DNA of 64,000 bases, taken from assembly GCA_028284385.1 (NCBI GenBank), contig JANQRT010000024.1, positions 186,001-250,000 of the forward strand, written 5' to 3'. Of the stretch, positions 1 through 8,983 are shown in pieces. The DNA is from Opitutaceae bacterium. Lineage in GTDB: Bacteria > Verrucomicrobiota > Verrucomicrobiia > Opitutales > Opitutaceae. Below the pieces are notes generated by a model. That model made no database searches. It saw nothing but the letters and a program-made list of their open reading frames with translations, and had not been told where the DNA came from. Both the position numbers and the translations under genes were made by a program. How positions within the stretch are numbered: the first letter of the stretch is position 1; each line of letters begins with the position of its first letter.

Positions 1-96
1 CTAACCTCTACAACCCCTGAAACCTTGTCGGGCACTCTCAGAAGTGATCTCTCTCGAACCAAGGTCTTCCTGCTTCATACCAAATAACTGTATCTC

Positions 97-1644
97 ATGC
101 CCAGATTTGCTCTCATTCTTCTCGTTGGGATTGCAGGAATTCTACCTGCTTCCGCGGAGCGCCCCAACGTCCTCTTCATCTCCATAGATGACCTGAATGA
201 CTGGGTCGGCGCCCTTGGGGGGAATCCCCAGGCAATCACGCCGAATATAGACCGGCTGTTTGAGCAAAGCGCCGTGTTTGCGAACGCCCATTGCTCACAA
301 GCTGTTTGCATCGCTTCCCGAAATTCGCTTTTGAGTGGCCTGCATCCTACAACGAGCGGTTGGTATGACTCCATAGCCGATATGCGCAGGTCCTTTGATG
401 CCGTAATGGGCGATCATAAAATGCTCCCCCAGCACTTTAAAGACGCAGGCTATCGGACGATGGCAACGGGTAAGATTTTTCACCGGGGCGTGACGGATTA
501 TAATGACCGGGTGGGCGAATTCTGGGATGACTATACTCCCGGATTCCAGGTTCCTGAAAGGCTGAAAAAACGGGGTGATGGCTACGGAGGCCTCAAGTTC
601 TATCCCTTTCCCAAAGAAGGCAGTCAAATCGTCAATCATTACGGAAAGGAATACGCCCATGGTCATTCACTTTGCTATGGTCCTCTCGATAGAGCGGATA
701 TGCCGAATGGAAAAATGTTCGACGAGCTCATTTCCGAATGGGCAGTAGATCAGCTTTCCCAGGAGCAGGAAGAACCCTTTTTTCTCGCTGTAGGTTTTCT
801 TCGCCCGCACGTCCCCTACACGGCTCCTAGAGAATTTTTCGAGCTCTACCAACTCGAAGAAATCGAGATACCCCCAGTTCCAGAGAATGAGATGGCTGAT
901 ATTCCCCTGATGGGAAAAGCAATTGCACATGGAACGCTAAAAATGGGTGACCATAAAGGGGTCGTTGATCTCAGTTCGACCTATTGGAAGGAACTCGTCT
1001 ACGGCTATCTCGCGTGTGTTTCCTTTGTCGATCACGAGTTGGGCAAGGTTTTGACAGCCCTGGAAAACAGTCCCTATGCAGATAATACTCTGATCGTCCT
1101 TTGGTCCGACCACGGTCAGCACCTCGGTGAAAAAAAGCACTGGCGGAAGCAGGCTCTCTGGGAAGAATCGACTCGAGTTCCCCTTGCCTTTCGACTGCCC
1201 GGACAGACGGAGGGTTCGATTATCCAGAGCCCGGTGAGCCTCCTGGACATCTATCCAACACTCGTGGACCTTTGCAAGTTACCCGCAGCCCCAAAACTAG
1301 ATGGCAATAGTCTGTTGCCGCTAATCGAAGATCCCAATACTAAATGGGAGCGGCCAGTCCTCTCGACCTGGTATTATGGGAATCATTCTGTACGCAGTCA
1401 GGACTGGCGATACATTCGCTATCGCGACGGCACCGAGGAACTCTATTATCACCCTTCCGATCCCGGCGAACACCGGAATCTGGCCGCCCTGTCCAAGTTT
1501 AACGATATCATCATTGAGCACCGAAAATGGCTGCCTGAAAATGATGCCCTACCCGCAGGAAATCTCGAATGGGAACCCGACACCCTTGATCGTAGGGTAG
1601 CCGAATGGATGGCTAATGATTCCGTGCCCAATTGGCTCCAGTAG
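97..1644 (+). CDS. secreted type I sulfatase (iduronate-2-sulfatase-like)
   Basis: This 515-residue protein belongs to the alkaline-phosphatase/sulfatase superfamily and should hydrolyse sulfate esters outside the cytoplasm. Residues 1-20 form a signal peptide ending in ASA. The mature protein opens with the metal-binding stretch RPNVLFISIDDLND. The formylglycine site is CIASR, with Cys71 as the residue to be converted and Arg75 conserved; the third position is Ala rather than the usual Pro, which the C-x-(P/A)-x-R rule allows. WSDHGQHLGEKKHW (around residue 345) and a later HP-rich tail match iduronate-2-sulfatase-type members. It lies upstream of, and opposite to, the rhamnose locus, suggesting desulfation of an algal polysaccharide. 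The exact substrate cannot be read from sequence. No maturase (FGE or anSME) is in the window. Confidence 0.9.
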   Translation: MPRFALILLVGIAGILPASAERPNVLFISIDDLNDWVGALGGNPQAITPNIDRLFEQSAVFANAHCSQAVCIASRNSLLSGLHPTTSGWYDSIADMRRSFDAVMGDHKMLPQHFKDAGYRTMATGKIFHRGVTDYNDRVGEFWDDYTPGFQVPERLKKRGDGYGGLKFYPFPKEGSQIVNHYGKEYAHGHSLCYGPLDRADMPNGKMFDELISEWAVDQLSQEQEEPFFLAVGFLRPHVPYTAPREFFELYQLEEIEIPPVPENEMADIPLMGKAIAHGTLKMGDHKGVVDLSSTYWKELVYGYLACVSFVDHELGKVLTALENSPYADNTLIVLWSDHGQHLGEKKHWRKQALWEESTRVPLAFRLPGQTEGSIIQSPVSLLDIYPTLVDLCKLPAAPKLDGNSLLPLIEDPNTKWERPVLSTWYYGNHSVRSQDWRYIRYRDGTEELYYHPSDPGEHRNLAALSKFNDIIIEHRKWLPENDALPAGNLEWEPDTLDRRVAEWMANDSVPNWLQ

Positions 1645-2181
1645 TAGGCGCAATCTGCATACGCTGGTCTTTCATCCCTAGTGTAACGCTCAACTGTCAC
1701 AAGAGGGCCGCGCAGCGGTCCGCATTGTCACCAGTGACTTGATATGACTCTATGTAATTGGAAGCGTGATACAACGTCGGTCTTCGAATATCTTCAAGCG
1801 GCTCGATCTTACCTGTGATGAGCTTAGTCGAATCATCTTCCATCTGCATGCTCATTTTTTAACATCGCTCTCCGGCAGCCGCCGGATCGCTAGATCGCCT
1901 TCCGTCTTCGCTTTTCGAGTTTCGCCGAGACAGACTGGGGACAAAGATCCTGCTTCGCAGGACAAGGCATTCTTTTGTATTCAAATCCTTGTGCCGCTAT
2001 AGCGGCATCCTCGTCTCGCAAGGCGAGATCCTGTTTATTTCTATCAACATATCACCCCAATTTGTGAAAGCTGGAATGCAAAGACTAGCTTTTTTCGAAC
2101 TAGGAAACAAAATCTGCAGAGGAATTCGAACTTTGCTAACCTGTTAATTATAAACGACTTGAAACCTAACTCTAGGAGAGG
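1645..2181. other. 537-bp gene-free stretch with several short hairpins
   Basis: No credible gene is seen between the sulfatase and rhaM. The stretch instead holds a series of small perfect or near-perfect hairpins. They are GGGCCGC/GCGGTCC near 1711, TCCGGC/GCCGGA near 1871, TCCTGC/GCAGGA near 1948, GCCGC/GCGGC near 1993 and TCTCGC/GCGAGA near 2014. Several are followed by ATCCT or GATCCTG. The block 1861-1989 recurs, rearranged, at 41470-41545. Confidence 0.7.
1861..1989 (-). repeat. dispersed mosaic repeat, copy A
   Basis: Read on the minus strand this block contains, in order, GATTTGAATACAAAA, GAATGCCTTGTCC, GGCGATCTAGCGA, a TCCGGC/GCCGGA hairpin and GAGCGATGTTA. The same words occur on the plus strand at 41470-41545, but with the hairpin moved and an internal segment of about 60 bp missing. 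Both copies sit in gene-free DNA. It looks like a decayed, recombined dispersed element of unknown nature. Confidence 0.65.
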
Positions 2182-2499
2182 TCACTTCTCGATATGGAAA
2201 ACCTCTCTTAGATCCTGAGCTATGGGGCTGTGGTCGGAGTTCGAGGGCATGATCTCACTCATGTGATTCCACCACTTGCGGCAGATTTCCGTACTGGCAA
2301 TGGCTTGCCAGCGTTCTTCGTTTTCGATTTCAGCGTATCCGAAAAGCTGATTCGTTTCCGAATGAAGAAATATGGAGTAGTTCAAAACTCCGTGGTCCTT
2401 GAGCGTTTGCTCAAGTTCTGGCCAGATTGGACTGTGTCGTTTTTCGTATTCAGCTTCCTGGCCAGAATCGACCGACATGACGAATGCTTTTCTTATCAT
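2182..2499 (-). CDS. rhaM: L-rhamnose mutarotase
   Basis: This 105-residue protein matches RhaM in length and along its whole sequence. It starts MIRKAFVM, then HSPIWPELE, ERWQAIASTE, KWWNHM and DIMPSN-like EIMPSNSD, and ends in REVF. Tyr18 and His22 occupy the positions used by the E. coli enzyme. RhaM interconverts the alpha and beta anomers of L-rhamnopyranose in the cytoplasm, speeding entry into catabolism. The gene lies downstream of the alpha-L-rhamnosidase on the same strand, separated by a 188-bp gap that carries a palindromic repeat, so it may be transcribed separately. The assignment is secure. Confidence 0.95.
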   Translation of the reverse strand: MIRKAFVMSVDSGQEAEYEKRHSPIWPELEQTLKDHGVLNYSIFLHSETNQLFGYAEIENEERWQAIASTEICRKWWNHMSEIMPSNSDHSPIAQDLREVFHIEK

Positions 2500-2536
2500 A
2501 ATTTTGAGATCTATTTTTGAAGTAACATCCTAATAT

Positions 2537-2604
2537 CGAAACGTCTCAGACGTTCCGCTACAGTCAAATCGGATTCTGTAGCGGCATGCCTGAGACATGC
2601 CGAA
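2537..2604. repeat. composite palindromic intergenic element, copy 1
   Basis: Two small hairpins, AACGTCTCAGACGTT on the left and CATGCCTGAGACATG on the right, flank an inverted repeat CCGCTACAG ... CTGTAGCGG with a 12-nt spacer. The layout (hairpin, arm, spacer, complementary arm, hairpin) is shared with the elements at 10219, 37958 and 63461. It lies between rhaM and the GH78 gene. Confidence 0.7.
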
Positions 2605-2687
2605 CAATGAAATGCTATCTCTTTTTTGGCATTCAGCTAGCGCAAATCCTTTCGTGAATTGAGTGTTTGGTTGTTACCAAAATCAGA

Positions 2688-5381
2688 CTACAACTTGATG
2701 GAGAAAACGTAGTTTCCAGCAGAAATTTCCAACTCGGTTCTCCCATTCTTAACCTCAAACTTCTTCAAGGCCTTGCCCGATTCTTTCAGCGTTTTCACTT
2801 CGGCCGATGGCAGACTGACTCGAGCGCTCGTATTTGCCGGAACCGTCACCTTCAATCCAAACTGACCTTTGCTTATCGTCCAGGCAGATGAGGCTTTTCC
2901 ATAGGGCGTCTCCAATTCGGCTCTAGCTCGTTTGAGGTTCCCGCCGGGCTCGGGCTTAATCAAGATGCGTTTAAACCCGGGAGCTTCTGGGTCGATATCC
3001 AATCCAGCCACCGTAGCGTACATCCACTGACCAATGGCTCCGTAGGCGTAGTGATTAAACGAATTCATTCCCACATTCCCGAAGCCGTCCTCCTTCGTGT
3101 AGCTATTCCAGCGTTCCCACATCGTCGTCGCGCCTTGTAGGATCGAATAAAACCAGCCTGGATAAGTCTCCTGCAAAAGCAGTCGATAGGCCACATCTGT
3201 TCGCCCGTAACGTGTCAGTACGGGACAGAGGAGCGGCGTCCCCACAAATCCAGTACTCAGGTGATTGTCATATTCCTCGATTAATTGCACGAACCGCTCC
3301 ACCGCTCTACCCTGCAGTTTTTTGGGGAGCAGATCGAAAGCCAAGGCCAGAGCATAACCCGTCTGAGTATCGCCCGCCAGACGCCCTTTGGGAGAAACAT
3401 ATTCCTTATTAAAAGCCTTCACGATTTTGTCATGAAGTTTCAAATACTTTTCTGCATCCCTTTTCTTGCCGAGAATGGCCGCGGTTTTGGCCAGCAAGCT
3501 GGTCGTGTAAGCGAAATAGGCAGTGCCTATCATATCGTTTGGCGTAGGAGCCCGAGGAGGCGTCACCGCATCCGTCGCCAGCCAATCCCCAAAGGCGGTT
3601 TTGGGTCGAATCAGCTTCCTGCTTGTTCTCTTCTGAAAAAGCACCCAACCCTCCATCATTCGATAGCATTGCTTTAGAATGCCGATATCGCCGTAGCGCT
3701 GATAAATCACCCACGGGCAAATGACAGCCGCATCGGCCCAGGCGCAATTGCCCTGAGACTCCCTAATCTTCGTTTGAGGAAAGTCCTTGAGATTGGGAGA
3801 CGTGTAGAGAATGGCCGGAATCACATTGGGAATCGCGCCCGTTTTCAATTGGGCCAATTCCATATCTCTCAACCAGCGCGCGAAAAATCCGGATACATCG
3901 AAATTAAAGCAGGCCGTCGTTGCAAAGACCTGAGCGTCACCAGTCCAGCCCAGGCGCTCGTCGCGTTGCGGACAGTCCGTGGGTATGTCTAGAAAATTGC
4001 CCTTCTGGCCCCACAGGATGTTGCTTTGCAATTTGTTGACCATCCGGTTGGAACAACTGAAAGAACCGGTCGGCTGCATATCGGAATGCAGAACAAGCCC
4101 AACCAGCGAATCGAGCTTGGGGGTGAATCCCGTTACTTCGACGTACTGGAAGCCGTGAAAAGTAAAGGTCGGCTCGTAAACCTCCTCGCCTTCACCCTTG
4201 CAAATATAAGTATCCGTAGCATCGGCCGAGCGTAGGTTTTCGGTATACAAGTTGCCATCGTCTTGCAGCATCTCTCCGAAACGCAGAACGATTTTCTGTC
4301 CACGCCTGCCTCTTATCCTCAGCCGGGCATAACCAACCATGTTTTGTCCGAAATTGAAGATGAAGACGCCTCTCCTGACCTGTTTTAGACTGATTGGCTT
4401 TAATTCCTTCACCACTCGAACTGGCGGGGAAATTTTGGATACGATCTCTACTTTTGGAGCCGAAACGACATCGACTGGCTTCCAGCGACGACTGGCAACT
4501 TGATCCGCCGACCATTCGCCCAATTCCTTGCGAGCATCGTATGTCTCCCCTTTGTAGATATCGGAACGAGTGATGGGGCCGTTAGTCACTTTCCAAAGGT
4601 CATCCGTCACCACAGTTTCACTACTTCCATCCTTATAATCAATCATGAGCTGAGCCATAAACGAGGGATGGTCGCCATAATGCCTTTTACCTTTCCCCCA
4701 CATCAAATAGCCACTGTACCAACCTTCTCCCAAAATAGCTCCTAGGACGTTCGCGCCGTTTTTCAGAGCGTTCGTGACATCATAGGTCAGGTATTCGATT
4801 CGCTTCCCGTATTCCGTCCAACCCGGCGTAAAAGCATCGTCGCTGATCCTCGATCCATTACAGTAGATCTCGAAAAGCCCCCGACCCGTCGCATATAGCC
4901 GAGCTCGCGCTATCGGCTTTTCAATTGAAAAGGATTTACGCAAATAGGGACAAGGCAGAAGTCGGTCTAGATTCTTAGGTATCTGGCCTATCCAATTAGC
5001 TTTCCAAGGATTCTTGCCCAACAGACCCATCTCCCAACTTGCGACAGAGCTCCACGCTGTTGGGGAACCTTCGGCGTCCCAAATACGCGCCCTCCAATAA
5101 CACGGCTGCCTATCTTTCAGCCTTTTTCCTTGGTAAGGAATGAAAATAGATTGATCCCCTTTCACGCGACCCGAATCCCAAAGGTCGGCCTTGCCTTGCT
5201 TGAGCAAAGATAAATCGGAAGCCACTTGCACCTGATAGGCTTCTTGCCTCGCGCCCCTGCGCTTGTCTCGAATCTTCCATGACAGTCTCGGTCTTGCTTC
5301 TTCAACTCCCAAGGGATTGGAACTGTATTCGCATTTCAGATCGTAAAGTCGGGCTGACGATGGTTTTCCTGCTTTAGGCAT
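2688..5381 (-). CDS. alpha-L-rhamnosidase, GH78
   Basis: A protein of about 897 residues that releases terminal alpha-L-rhamnose from glycans. The N-terminal part, LKCEYSSNPLGVEEARPRLSW, is the usual GH78 opening, followed by the family's beta-sandwich domains. The catalytic (alpha/alpha)6 barrel carries DCPQRDERLGWTGD, which contains the general acid Glu, and later MWERWNSY and NSFNHYAYGAIGQW. The C-terminal IKPEPGG segment is typical. I place the start at the ATG at 5381. A longer frame begins with TTG at 5429, 6 nt after the preceding sulfatase stop, but has no better ribosome site and adds only a basic 16-residue leader. No signal peptide is apparent, so the enzyme may act in the cytoplasm or periplasm on imported oligosaccharides. 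It is probably co-transcribed with the upstream sulfatase. Confidence 0.93.
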   Translation of the reverse strand: MPKAGKPSSARLYDLKCEYSSNPLGVEEARPRLSWKIRDKRRGARQEAYQVQVASDLSLLKQGKADLWDSGRVKGDQSIFIPYQGKRLKDRQPCYWRARIWDAEGSPTAWSSVASWEMGLLGKNPWKANWIGQIPKNLDRLLPCPYLRKSFSIEKPIARARLYATGRGLFEIYCNGSRISDDAFTPGWTEYGKRIEYLTYDVTNALKNGANVLGAILGEGWYSGYLMWGKGKRHYGDHPSFMAQLMIDYKDGSSETVVTDDLWKVTNGPITRSDIYKGETYDARKELGEWSADQVASRRWKPVDVVSAPKVEIVSKISPPVRVVKELKPISLKQVRRGVFIFNFGQNMVGYARLRIRGRRGQKIVLRFGEMLQDDGNLYTENLRSADATDTYICKGEGEEVYEPTFTFHGFQYVEVTGFTPKLDSLVGLVLHSDMQPTGSFSCSNRMVNKLQSNILWGQKGNFLDIPTDCPQRDERLGWTGDAQVFATTACFNFDVSGFFARWLRDMELAQLKTGAIPNVIPAILYTSPNLKDFPQTKIRESQGNCAWADAAVICPWVIYQRYGDIGILKQCYRMMEGWVLFQKRTSRKLIRPKTAFGDWLATDAVTPPRAPTPNDMIGTAYFAYTTSLLAKTAAILGKKRDAEKYLKLHDKIVKAFNKEYVSPKGRLAGDTQTGYALALAFDLLPKKLQGRAVERFVQLIEEYDNHLSTGFVGTPLLCPVLTRYGRTDVAYRLLLQETYPGWFYSILQGATTMWERWNSYTKEDGFGNVGMNSFNHYAYGAIGQWMYATVAGLDIDPEAPGFKRILIKPEPGGNLKRARAELETPYGKASSAWTISKGQFGLKVTVPANTSARVSLPSAEVKTLKESGKALKKFEVKNGRTELEISAGNYVFSIKL

Positions 5382-5435
5382 AGTTTCTTTCAATTTTTTG
5401 CGAGGACTTTTCAGCAATCGGCTACTCAAACAAAG

Positions 5436-7862
5436 TCACAATCCCTCCACTTCGCGTTCCCATTCCTCCAAAGCCTTTTGAAGGCGAGCTGCCACCTTCG
5501 GGCGCTTTTCGGATAGGTTGTTCGATTCAGCTATGTCTTTGTTTAAATCAAACAAGTCTCCATTTTGGTGATACTTCCACTTTCCTTCTCTGACAGCCTT
5601 CAGGTTTCTCCACTTCCAGAAAAGCCGATCATGAGGAGAACCTCTCGCCCTTCCCGTCAAGTAGGGCATCAGATCGGTCCCGTCCAGCGAGGGATCTACA
5701 CCCAAACCGGCAACCTCCAATAGCGTAGCCGCGATATCCAAGGATATCACAGGCCGATCATAAACCTGCGTCGGAATGACGCCTGGCCAGTTCATGATAA
5801 AAGGCACGCGAATGCCTCCTTCCGTCAAATTCCCTTTCTGACCGGAAAGCGGAGTATTTAAGGAACCAATACGACGGGCTCCCTTTAAAGGCGCCCCGTT
5901 GTCGCTGAGAAAGATAACCAGCGTTTCTTCCTCAAGACCCTGCCTCCTTACCGTATCCATAATCCTGCCAACCCCATCATCTATTGCCGACATCATGGCC
6001 AAAGCGATGCGACGCCGCTCGTCAGGCTCGTCAGGAAATCGATTGAGGTATTCATCTGGAGCATGCAAGGGCTCGTGGGGAGCGAAATACGCCAGATATA
6101 AAAAGAAGGGATCCGAAGAATGCCTCTCGATGAATTTCACAGCTGCCTGCGTCTGAATATCTACTCGATAGTCCTCAGTTCGCGTTTCGACCAATCCAAG
6201 GCCTCCCTGCAAAGGATTGCCCTCGAGATCGTGCGAAGCCACATAGCAATTAAAGCCGTCCCTATGACGACAATGCATCTCGAAAAACTCATCGAAGCCG
6301 CGACCGGCCGGGAGATAGGGATCGTCGATAGGTCTTTGAGGAATAGGATCCAGATGCCATTTTCCTGAGATAAATGTCGTGTAGTCAGCAGCCCTGAGTC
6401 GATCGGCAATCGTTATCTCCTCCAAGGAAAGCGGACGCGTCCGGTTATCGGTCAAGCCCGTGCGCTGTTGATACCGACCTGTAAGCAAGCCTGCTCTTGA
6501 AGGCGAGCATTGAGGAGCTGTCACGTATCCATTTGTAAAGCGCACGCCATTGTGAGCGAGACTGTCAATATGAGGCGTCTGAATGTCATCCACCACGCCC
6601 TGCACGCCTAAATCCGCATAGCCCTGATCGTCGGTAAAGATGAGAATGACATTCGGCTTTTTCGCCTGAGAGTCTTGCTCGACGACCTCAATCCTCACTT
6701 CGGCCTCGTAGCGATTCCGGTCCTTGTCCATGGCTCGCACGACAAACGAATGCTGGCCGACACCAATCCTTTCATCGTAGAAAAAGCGAAAAGGACGATC
6801 GAGATCCACACCGCGCGGTCGCGTATCGACAAATAATTCGACACGCTCGATTTCCACTCCCGTCTCTATTTCCGGTTCCACGTAAACCGGAAGCCCATGA
6901 GCGATTTGATCACCGTTTGAAAGCGACTTTATCCGAATTCCCCCTGGTAATAAACGACCGACTTCCCGAGGCAATGAGTCATTGGAGTTTGAATACTTGT
7001 CCTTGTTGTCCAGCAGCCAACGTGTCACTCCCATGACGGTATTCGGATAATGGTCACCTTCCCCTTCTGGAACGAAAGGCACATTTTTCAATTCCAGACG
7101 ATAGCCAGACGGAACGAATATCAGATAGGGACTGCTCAGGTCCACGCCCAGTCGCTGAAACTCGTCCATCATGACTTGATACTCGACGATGAAATTTTCG
7201 TTGTGACGATTTCGGAAATGAGGAGGCGTCAGAAGATAGAATTCGACCTCGTTTTCCACCGCCCATCTCGCAGCGGCCGCAACATCCTCCAGTTTCGACT
7301 GGATGGTGGGAACCCCAAACTCGTAAACGAAATGACCCAGACGCTTTATAAATGCCTTAGCTTCGTCACTAGTGTCATTGGTCTGGCCTGTAAAGCGGCG
7401 GATCAAAGGAAGAACCCGATACCCCTCTCCCAGTTGCCCTAAAACGAGGGTCTCATCGCTAGCATCGAGCATCGGACCCCCACCCCAACTGTTGTATCCA
7501 GAATGATGTGGCTCGCGATAAGGCATCACGGAGACGATTTCTCCACCCGCCTTTTCCGCTTTTTCCATCAGGAAGCTTTCCCGGAGGAAATGGGTCATTT
7601 CCGCTTCAAGAGCAATTGGCTTCCCTTTAAGATGCCCGTAAACGATCTCCAGAGTCTCCTCATCCGTGTTCTTCAGCATCCAATTCCCGCCGCCAAAAGC
7701 TCCATCAACCCGTTTCGCTACGCTTTCCCATTGGGAAAGGTCCCTCAAGGAGACTGGTTGGGCATTCACATTGGCCCAGACTTTGTATCCATATGCTGTT
7801 GACGCTGCTACAAAGGAAAGCAACAGGGCATTTAGTACGAGTAATTTAGAAATAGAATTCAT
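5436..7862 (-). CDS. secreted sulfatase with large N-terminal extension
   Basis: This 808-residue protein has a signal peptide (1-25), then about 285 residues of unknown fold (26-310). A beta-rich Ig-like module follows (about 315-395), then a complete type I sulfatase domain (402-808). The sulfatase half starts KKPNVILIFTDDQGYAD with metal ligands Asp411/Asp412. It carries CSPSR with the formylglycine Cys452, and later FLSDNGAPLKGA and GQKGNLTEGG. The N-terminal region has LTPPHFRNRHNENF and VPSGYRLEL but matches no family I recognise; the order of secondary structure is compatible with a glycoside-hydrolase- or lipase-like fold, which is only a guess. It precedes the GH78 gene by 6-54 nt depending on start, implying one operon that desulfates and then cleaves a rhamnose polymer. 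Confidence 0.88.
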   Translation of the reverse strand: MNSISKLLVLNALLLSFVAASTAYGYKVWANVNAQPVSLRDLSQWESVAKRVDGAFGGGNWMLKNTDEETLEIVYGHLKGKPIALEAEMTHFLRESFLMEKAEKAGGEIVSVMPYREPHHSGYNSWGGGPMLDASDETLVLGQLGEGYRVLPLIRRFTGQTNDTSDEAKAFIKRLGHFVYEFGVPTIQSKLEDVAAAARWAVENEVEFYLLTPPHFRNRHNENFIVEYQVMMDEFQRLGVDLSSPYLIFVPSGYRLELKNVPFVPEGEGDHYPNTVMGVTRWLLDNKDKYSNSNDSLPREVGRLLPGGIRIKSLSNGDQIAHGLPVYVEPEIETGVEIERVELFVDTRPRGVDLDRPFRFFYDERIGVGQHSFVVRAMDKDRNRYEAEVRIEVVEQDSQAKKPNVILIFTDDQGYADLGVQGVVDDIQTPHIDSLAHNGVRFTNGYVTAPQCSPSRAGLLTGRYQQRTGLTDNRTRPLSLEEITIADRLRAADYTTFISGKWHLDPIPQRPIDDPYLPAGRGFDEFFEMHCRHRDGFNCYVASHDLEGNPLQGGLGLVETRTEDYRVDIQTQAAVKFIERHSSDPFFLYLAYFAPHEPLHAPDEYLNRFPDEPDERRRIALAMMSAIDDGVGRIMDTVRRQGLEEETLVIFLSDNGAPLKGARRIGSLNTPLSGQKGNLTEGGIRVPFIMNWPGVIPTQVYDRPVISLDIAATLLEVAGLGVDPSLDGTDLMPYLTGRARGSPHDRLFWKWRNLKAVREGKWKYHQNGDLFDLNKDIAESNNLSEKRPKVAARLQKALEEWEREVEGL

Positions 7863-7938
7863 TTAAGAAAGTAGTCCGTTAAGAGTAGGCAGTTCATTGC
7901 GAACTGAAAGCTGCCCACTGGCCTCCTCCAACTTGATT

Positions 7939-8769
7939 TCACCAGCTTGGCATTGGTTCTTTCATTCCGTCGCGTATCCAAAGAAATTGTCCGTTAGGGG
8001 CCGATGTTTCACACCTCAGTAGAGTGAGTACTGCCTCGGCGGTCGCTTCCGGCGGATCCCCACCCGTCCTCTCGACCGTTCTGACCCATCTCAAGGCGCC
8101 CTTTCCTTCCCCGTCTCGAGACGAGGCGTCCTCTTTTATCTTGGCCCACATTTCCGTCTTAACTTCGCCTGGATGTATCACGTTCGCGGTGACACCTGTT
8201 TCTTTAAGCTCCGAAGCCAACTGTCGCGTGAAATGATTAAGAGCGACCTTGCTTAGCGGATAAACCGCCCCAATGTGCCCGGGCGGGTGGAGAGAGGAAG
8301 CCGATGTGACATTGATGATGCGACCCCAGCCATTGCTAATCATCTCTCCCATAAAAGCGCGACAAGTCAGGTAGCATCCGAAAAGGTTGATATCGATGGT
8401 GTTCTTCCATTTCTCCGGCGTCGTTTCGCGAATGGGCACCAGTTCGCAATGAATGCCAGCCGCATTGACGAGAATCGCAGGACTGCCCAATGCCGAAGAA
8501 ATCTGCTTTTTCAGTCCATCCACTTCATCGATGTTCGAAACGTCAGCTGCAAAAGACCCGCAAGAACCACCTCCTTCGACGATCGTCTTCTCTACCATTT
8601 CAAGCTTTCCTCTCCGCCTGCCAACAAGCCCGACTTTCACGCCCCTTTTGGCCAACTCGATCGCAACAGCCCTGCCCACGCCGCTGCCCGCTCCCGTGAC
8701 CACAGCCACCAGACCTTCGGGAATGTTTCCTTCGGATTCCTGAATGGTAAACGTTCTTTTCTCGCTCAT
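7939..8769 (-). CDS. short-chain dehydrogenase/reductase
   Basis: A 276-residue classical SDR. The Rossmann motif TGAGSGVG lies at residues 25-32, NAAG at 102-105, Asn128 in DINLF, and the catalytic YxxxK at Tyr170/Lys174, with Ser156-Ser158 just before it. The substrate is not readable from these motifs. It is transcribed divergently from L-rhamnonate dehydratase across a 214-bp region. A role in oxidising rhamnose or a pathway intermediate (for example L-rhamnose 1-dehydrogenase) is therefore reasonable but inferred from context. The 76-bp gap to the sulfatase downstream holds a CAGTTC/GAACTG hairpin, so the two may or may not be one transcript. Confidence 0.85.
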   Translation of the reverse strand: MSEKRTFTIQESEGNIPEGLVAVVTGAGSGVGRAVAIELAKRGVKVGLVGRRRGKLEMVEKTIVEGGGSCGSFAADVSNIDEVDGLKKQISSALGSPAILVNAAGIHCELVPIRETTPEKWKNTIDINLFGCYLTCRAFMGEMISNGWGRIINVTSASSLHPPGHIGAVYPLSKVALNHFTRQLASELKETGVTANVIHPGEVKTEMWAKIKEDASSRDGEGKGALRWVRTVERTGGDPPEATAEAVLTLLRCETSAPNGQFLWIRDGMKEPMPSW

Positions 8770-8894
8770 AAACCCTTAGCTCGCAGCCCCTGCATTGCGA
8801 ATGCGACGAAACTCTAAAATCCCGGAGACGAGCGCGCCAAGCAAACGAATTGCTAATCATCTACCGTTTGATGCTAGACTTCGAAGAGATTGTG

Positions 8895-8946
8895 ATGGCT
8901 TATCGATGTTGAATTTCAAAAATCGAGTTTATTGAAATGGCTTATC
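8895..8946. promoter_or_regulatory. paired direct repeats, candidate regulator site
   Basis: The decamer ATGGCTTATC occurs at 8895-8904 and again at 8937-8946, 42 bp apart (four helical turns). It lies in the divergent region between the SDR and the rhamnonate dehydratase. Such phased repeats often bind a transcription factor. No regulator gene for this locus is in the window, so the identity of the factor is unknown. Confidence 0.35.
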
Positions 8947-8983
8947 CAGGCTATCAAAACAAAGCCTTCCCAGAGATTCGGTT

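Noticed and set aside
7870..7920. Another copy of the composite palindromic element.
   Set aside because: Only one hairpin (CAGTTC/GAACTG) is present and the GTAGGGA/TCCG frame is missing.
8453..8817. Plus-strand frames of 69-180 codons over the SDR at 7939-8769.
   Set aside because: They are antisense to a clear SDR; their peptides are Ser/Pro/Arg-rich as expected of shadow frames.
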